64,000 nucleotides of DNA, taken from Lawsonibacter asaccharolyticus (GTDB lineage Bacteria; Bacillota; Clostridia; Oscillospirales; Oscillospiraceae). Within the stretch, counting starts at the first letter, position 1; every line of letters starts with the position of its first letter. The stretch spans positions 2,046,001-2,110,000 of the forward strand of contig BFBT01000001.1 in NCBI GenBank assembly GCA_003112755.1, given 5' to 3'. This document shows positions 62,448-64,000 of this stretch, one piece after another. A program made the translations under genes and the position numbers. Under the pieces are notes generated by a model, which was given only the letters and a program-made list of their open reading frames with translations, searched no databases and was not told where the DNA came from.

Positions 62448-62555
62448 TCCGCTAAGACCCCGCTGCCCCGGGAGCAGGTACGTAGCTCCGCTTGACACCG
62501 GGCGTCCGGGGATGGTAAGATGGGGAAAAGCTGGCATGGGACGGGAGGAGAGCTT

Positions 62556-63236
62556 ATGGCAGAGGAGCTGTTTGGCGGACAGGATGTGGGGGCCACGCCC
62601 TCTTATAAAGAACAGGCATACCGCCTGATCAAGGAGGCGATCCTCTTCAACCGGTTTCGGGTAGGGGCCATCTACTCCCAGGACGACATCTGCAAGGAGC
62701 TGGGCATCAGCCGAACCCCGGTGCGGGAGGCTCTGCTGGAGCTCCAGAAGGACGGCTATGTCTCCTTCTCCCGGGGCAAGGGGGTGCAGGTGGTGCCGGT
62801 GTCTGACCGGGACGCCCGGGACATCCTGGAGACCCGGATGTATATCGAGTGCATCAACGCGAAGCTGGCGGCGAACCGTGCTGCCCAGCGGGACCTTCAG
62901 GCCATGCGGGAGAGCCTGGACCGCCTCCGGGACCAGCTCTCCACCAGGGATGGGCAGCACCTGTACCGCCTGGACCACATCTTCCACCGGGCAGTGGCGG
63001 CGGCCACTCAGAACCGCCTGCTCTACCGGGAGTGCGAGCTGCTCCTGGACCACTATCTCCGGTTTGAGGTCAAGTCGGTGTATAACAACTCCATCGACGC
63101 CAAGATCGTCTTTGATGAGCATGTGGCCATCTGCGATGCCATCGCGGAAGGGAGCGCCGAGCGGGCAGAGCAGGCCATGGCCCGACACCTGACCAACTCC
63201 TACCGCCGCACCGTCAGCCGTTTCTGGGCGGAATAG
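62556..63236 (+). CDS. GntR-family regulator with FCD domain
   Basis: A 226-residue transcription factor. Winged helix: EQAYRLIKEAILFNRFRVGAIYSQDDICKELGISRTPVREALLELQKDGYVSFSRGKGVQVVPVS. The FCD ligand domain follows (ILETRMYIECINAKLAANRA, LYRLDHIFHRAVAAATQNRLLYRECELLLDHYLRF, EHVAICDAIAEGSAERAEQAMARHLTNSY), with Asp and His positions that normally hold a metal and an organic acid. It likely controls the dehydrogenase and the symporter. AGGAGAG lies six bases before the ATG at 62556. Confidence 0.92.
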   Translation: MAEELFGGQDVGATPSYKEQAYRLIKEAILFNRFRVGAIYSQDDICKELGISRTPVREALLELQKDGYVSFSRGKGVQVVPVSDRDARDILETRMYIECINAKLAANRAAQRDLQAMRESLDRLRDQLSTRDGQHLYRLDHIFHRAVAAATQNRLLYRECELLLDHYLRFEVKSVYNNSIDAKIVFDEHVAICDAIAEGSAERAEQAMARHLTNSYRRTVSRFWAE

Positions 63237-63346
63237 TGGAAGAAAACATGGACGGCCGTGTCCCGGGAGGATGCGGCCGTTTGACTTGTCTGAATATGTA
63301 AATATATCCCATATAAAATGTTTTCAACCAGAGCTCGAAAAAGTTC

Positions 63347-63375
63347 TTGACATTGCCCCTAAAATATCTTATGAT
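63347..63375 (+). promoter_or_regulatory. Promoter upstream of the symporter
   Basis: Perfect TTGACA and TATGAT separated by 17 bases, 235 bases ahead of the symporter start. Confidence 0.8.
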
Positions 63376-63397
63376 AAGGCCATAAAACAAGTGTATT

Positions 63398-63439
63398 GGA
63401 GAGCGAACAGAATAGCGGTTCTGCGCGCTCTCCTTTTTT
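63398..63439 (+). terminator. Leader terminator or attenuator ahead of the symporter
   Basis: GGAGAGCG and CGCTCTCC pair perfectly, with CAGAA/TTCTG inside, followed by TTTTTT. It begins only about 15 bases after the expected start site, so it could also be a fragment end of a short RNA. Confidence 0.8.
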
Positions 63440-63448
63440 AGAGCTCAA

Positions 63449-63460
63449 GTAATATATTAC
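63449..63460. promoter_or_regulatory. Perfect 12-base palindrome GTAATATATTAC
   Basis: Lies between the leader terminator and the symporter; possible operator for the FCD regulator or another factor. Confidence 0.4.
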
Positions 63461-63609
63461 ATATTTAATAAAATAGGAAAAATGTAATATGTTGCAAAGG
63501 GAGGGCACAGGCAGGTTTGAGCAGCTGCGGTGGGCGGTATCTGTTCCGCATCCGGAGGCGGGGCGGCACCGGCATCCGCTGCAAATAAACAAAAGGGAGA
63601 GAGAACCGT

Positions 63610-64000
63610 ATGTTAATCGCAACATGGATCGTGACCTTTGTCATTATCGTGGGGATCGGTGTCTGGTCCGGCACCAAGATCAAAAGTGCCAACCAGTGGT
63701 CGGGCGGTGACAAGACCATGGGCCCCCTGACTCTGGGCTGTGTCTTTGCCGCCTGGCAGATTGGCGGCATGGCCGTGGTAGGGGCGGCTCAGAACGGCTA
63801 CACCCTGGGCATCTCCGGGGCCTGGTACTCCATCGCCGGCTCCTTCTACTTCATCGCGCTGGCCCTGTTCGCCAAGCTGATCCGCAACAACATGCCCGGC
63901 GACTCGGTGCCCATCTATCTGCAAAAGCGCTTCGACACCAAGACCAGCCGCCTGTACTCCTACGCCTGGATCGTCTACGGCTTCCTGTACATCCCCTATC
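63610..64000 (+). CDS. Sodium:solute symporter family transporter, 5' part
   Basis: The first 130 codons of an SSS-family transporter, cut by the window end. Visible helices: LIATWIVTFVIIVGIGVWSG, TLGCVFAAWQIGGMAVVGAAQNGYTLGISGAWYSIAGSFYFIALALFAKL and YAWIVYGFLYIPY. The NGYTLGISGAWYS segment and RLYSYA helix start fit the family. GGGAGAGAG lies seven bases before the ATG. Downstream of an FCD regulator and a 2-hydroxyacid dehydrogenase, it may import an organic acid. Confidence 0.88.
   Translation, partial: MLIATWIVTFVIIVGIGVWSGTKIKSANQWSGGDKTMGPLTLGCVFAAWQIGGMAVVGAAQNGYTLGISGAWYSIAGSFYFIALALFAKLIRNNMPGDSVPIYLQKRFDTKTSRLYSYAWIVYGFLYIPY

Larger units (their letters stand above)
63237..63609. 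other. Regulatory gap between GntR gene and symporter
   Basis: About 370 bases with no ORF of note. It holds a consensus promoter (63347-63375), an intrinsic terminator 25 bases beyond it, an AT-rich patch with a perfect palindrome and partial inverted copies (TATTACAT / ATGTAATA near 63453-63490), and a ribosome-binding site just before 63610. Confidence 0.6.

Overview
The window is GC-rich chromosomal DNA from a Gram-positive anaerobe of the class Clostridia, most likely Oscillospiraceae (Flavonifractor/Lawsonibacter-like). This is inferred from the high GC content, strong AGGAGG ribosome-binding sites, SLH-domain wall proteins, an RsgI-type anti-sigma factor, DivIVA and ClpE, HrcA/CIRCE sites and an ECF-transporter/truA locus. 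No rRNA, tRNA or CRISPR array was seen. Genus level is inference only.

Layout. Positions 1-2300 are an AT-richer decayed stretch: an IS30-family transposase remnant, a broken DinG-like helicase and about 1.2 kb without a convincing gene. 2.3-5 kb: a secreted SLH-domain esterase whose 3' part has a block of foreign-looking codon use. 5-12 kb: U32 peptidase and MltG, a Cys/Gly-rich mini-protein, then a compact run of WecG-type glycosyltransferase, thymidylate kinase, DJ-1 and 5-formyl-THF cyclo-ligase. 12-21.8 kb: polA, two ECF sigma/anti-sigma cassettes, a beta-hydroxyacid dehydrogenase, glutamyl-Q tRNA(Asp) synthetase, a mini-metallopeptidase and an XRE regulator with a glycine-rich repeat tail. 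22-33.1 kb: AEC transporter and a large purine biosynthesis cluster on the minus strand (purE, purC, small membrane protein, purF, purM, purN, small membrane protein, purO-type IMP cyclohydrolase, AICAR transformylase, four-helix-bundle gene, purD, HAD phosphatase). 33-44 kb: glycosyltransferase, PAP2 phosphatase, zinc ABC transporter, DUF3810, tmcAL, ackA, clpE. 44-51.4 kb: cvpA, a beta-propeller protein, truA, an inserted XRE/small-protein pair, the ECF transporter core (ecfT, ecfA2, ecfA1) and a methyltransferase. 51.6-57.3 kb: DivIVA-like protein, a promoter-to-terminator structured RNA candidate, RNHCP protein, M3 peptidase with SLH domains, copper-amine-oxidase-N stalk protein. 57.4-64 kb: clpB and hsp20 with CIRCE operators, then D-2-hydroxyacid dehydrogenase, GNAT, GntR/FCD regulator and a sodium:solute symporter cut by the window end.

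How it works together. The purine cluster covers most of the route from PRPP to IMP, with IMP formation done by two separate proteins (AICAR transformylase plus archaeal-type PurO) instead of bifunctional PurH. Its leader holds a good promoter, a 23-codon ORF with a self-complementary ribosome-binding site, and a terminator just ahead of purE, which together suggest attenuation. Its intergenic gaps carry small inverted-repeat elements, one of them containing the four-helix-bundle gene. The cell-surface genes (SLH esterase, SLH peptidase, stalk protein, MltG, glycosyltransferases) and the two envelope-type sigma/anti-sigma pairs suggest active envelope remodelling.

Most promising for follow-up: the structured RNA candidate at about 52606-52863, the repeat family around the four-helix-bundle gene, the PurF lacking the glutaminase cysteine, the 46-residue protein behind purC, and the long operator palindrome at 47169-47220.
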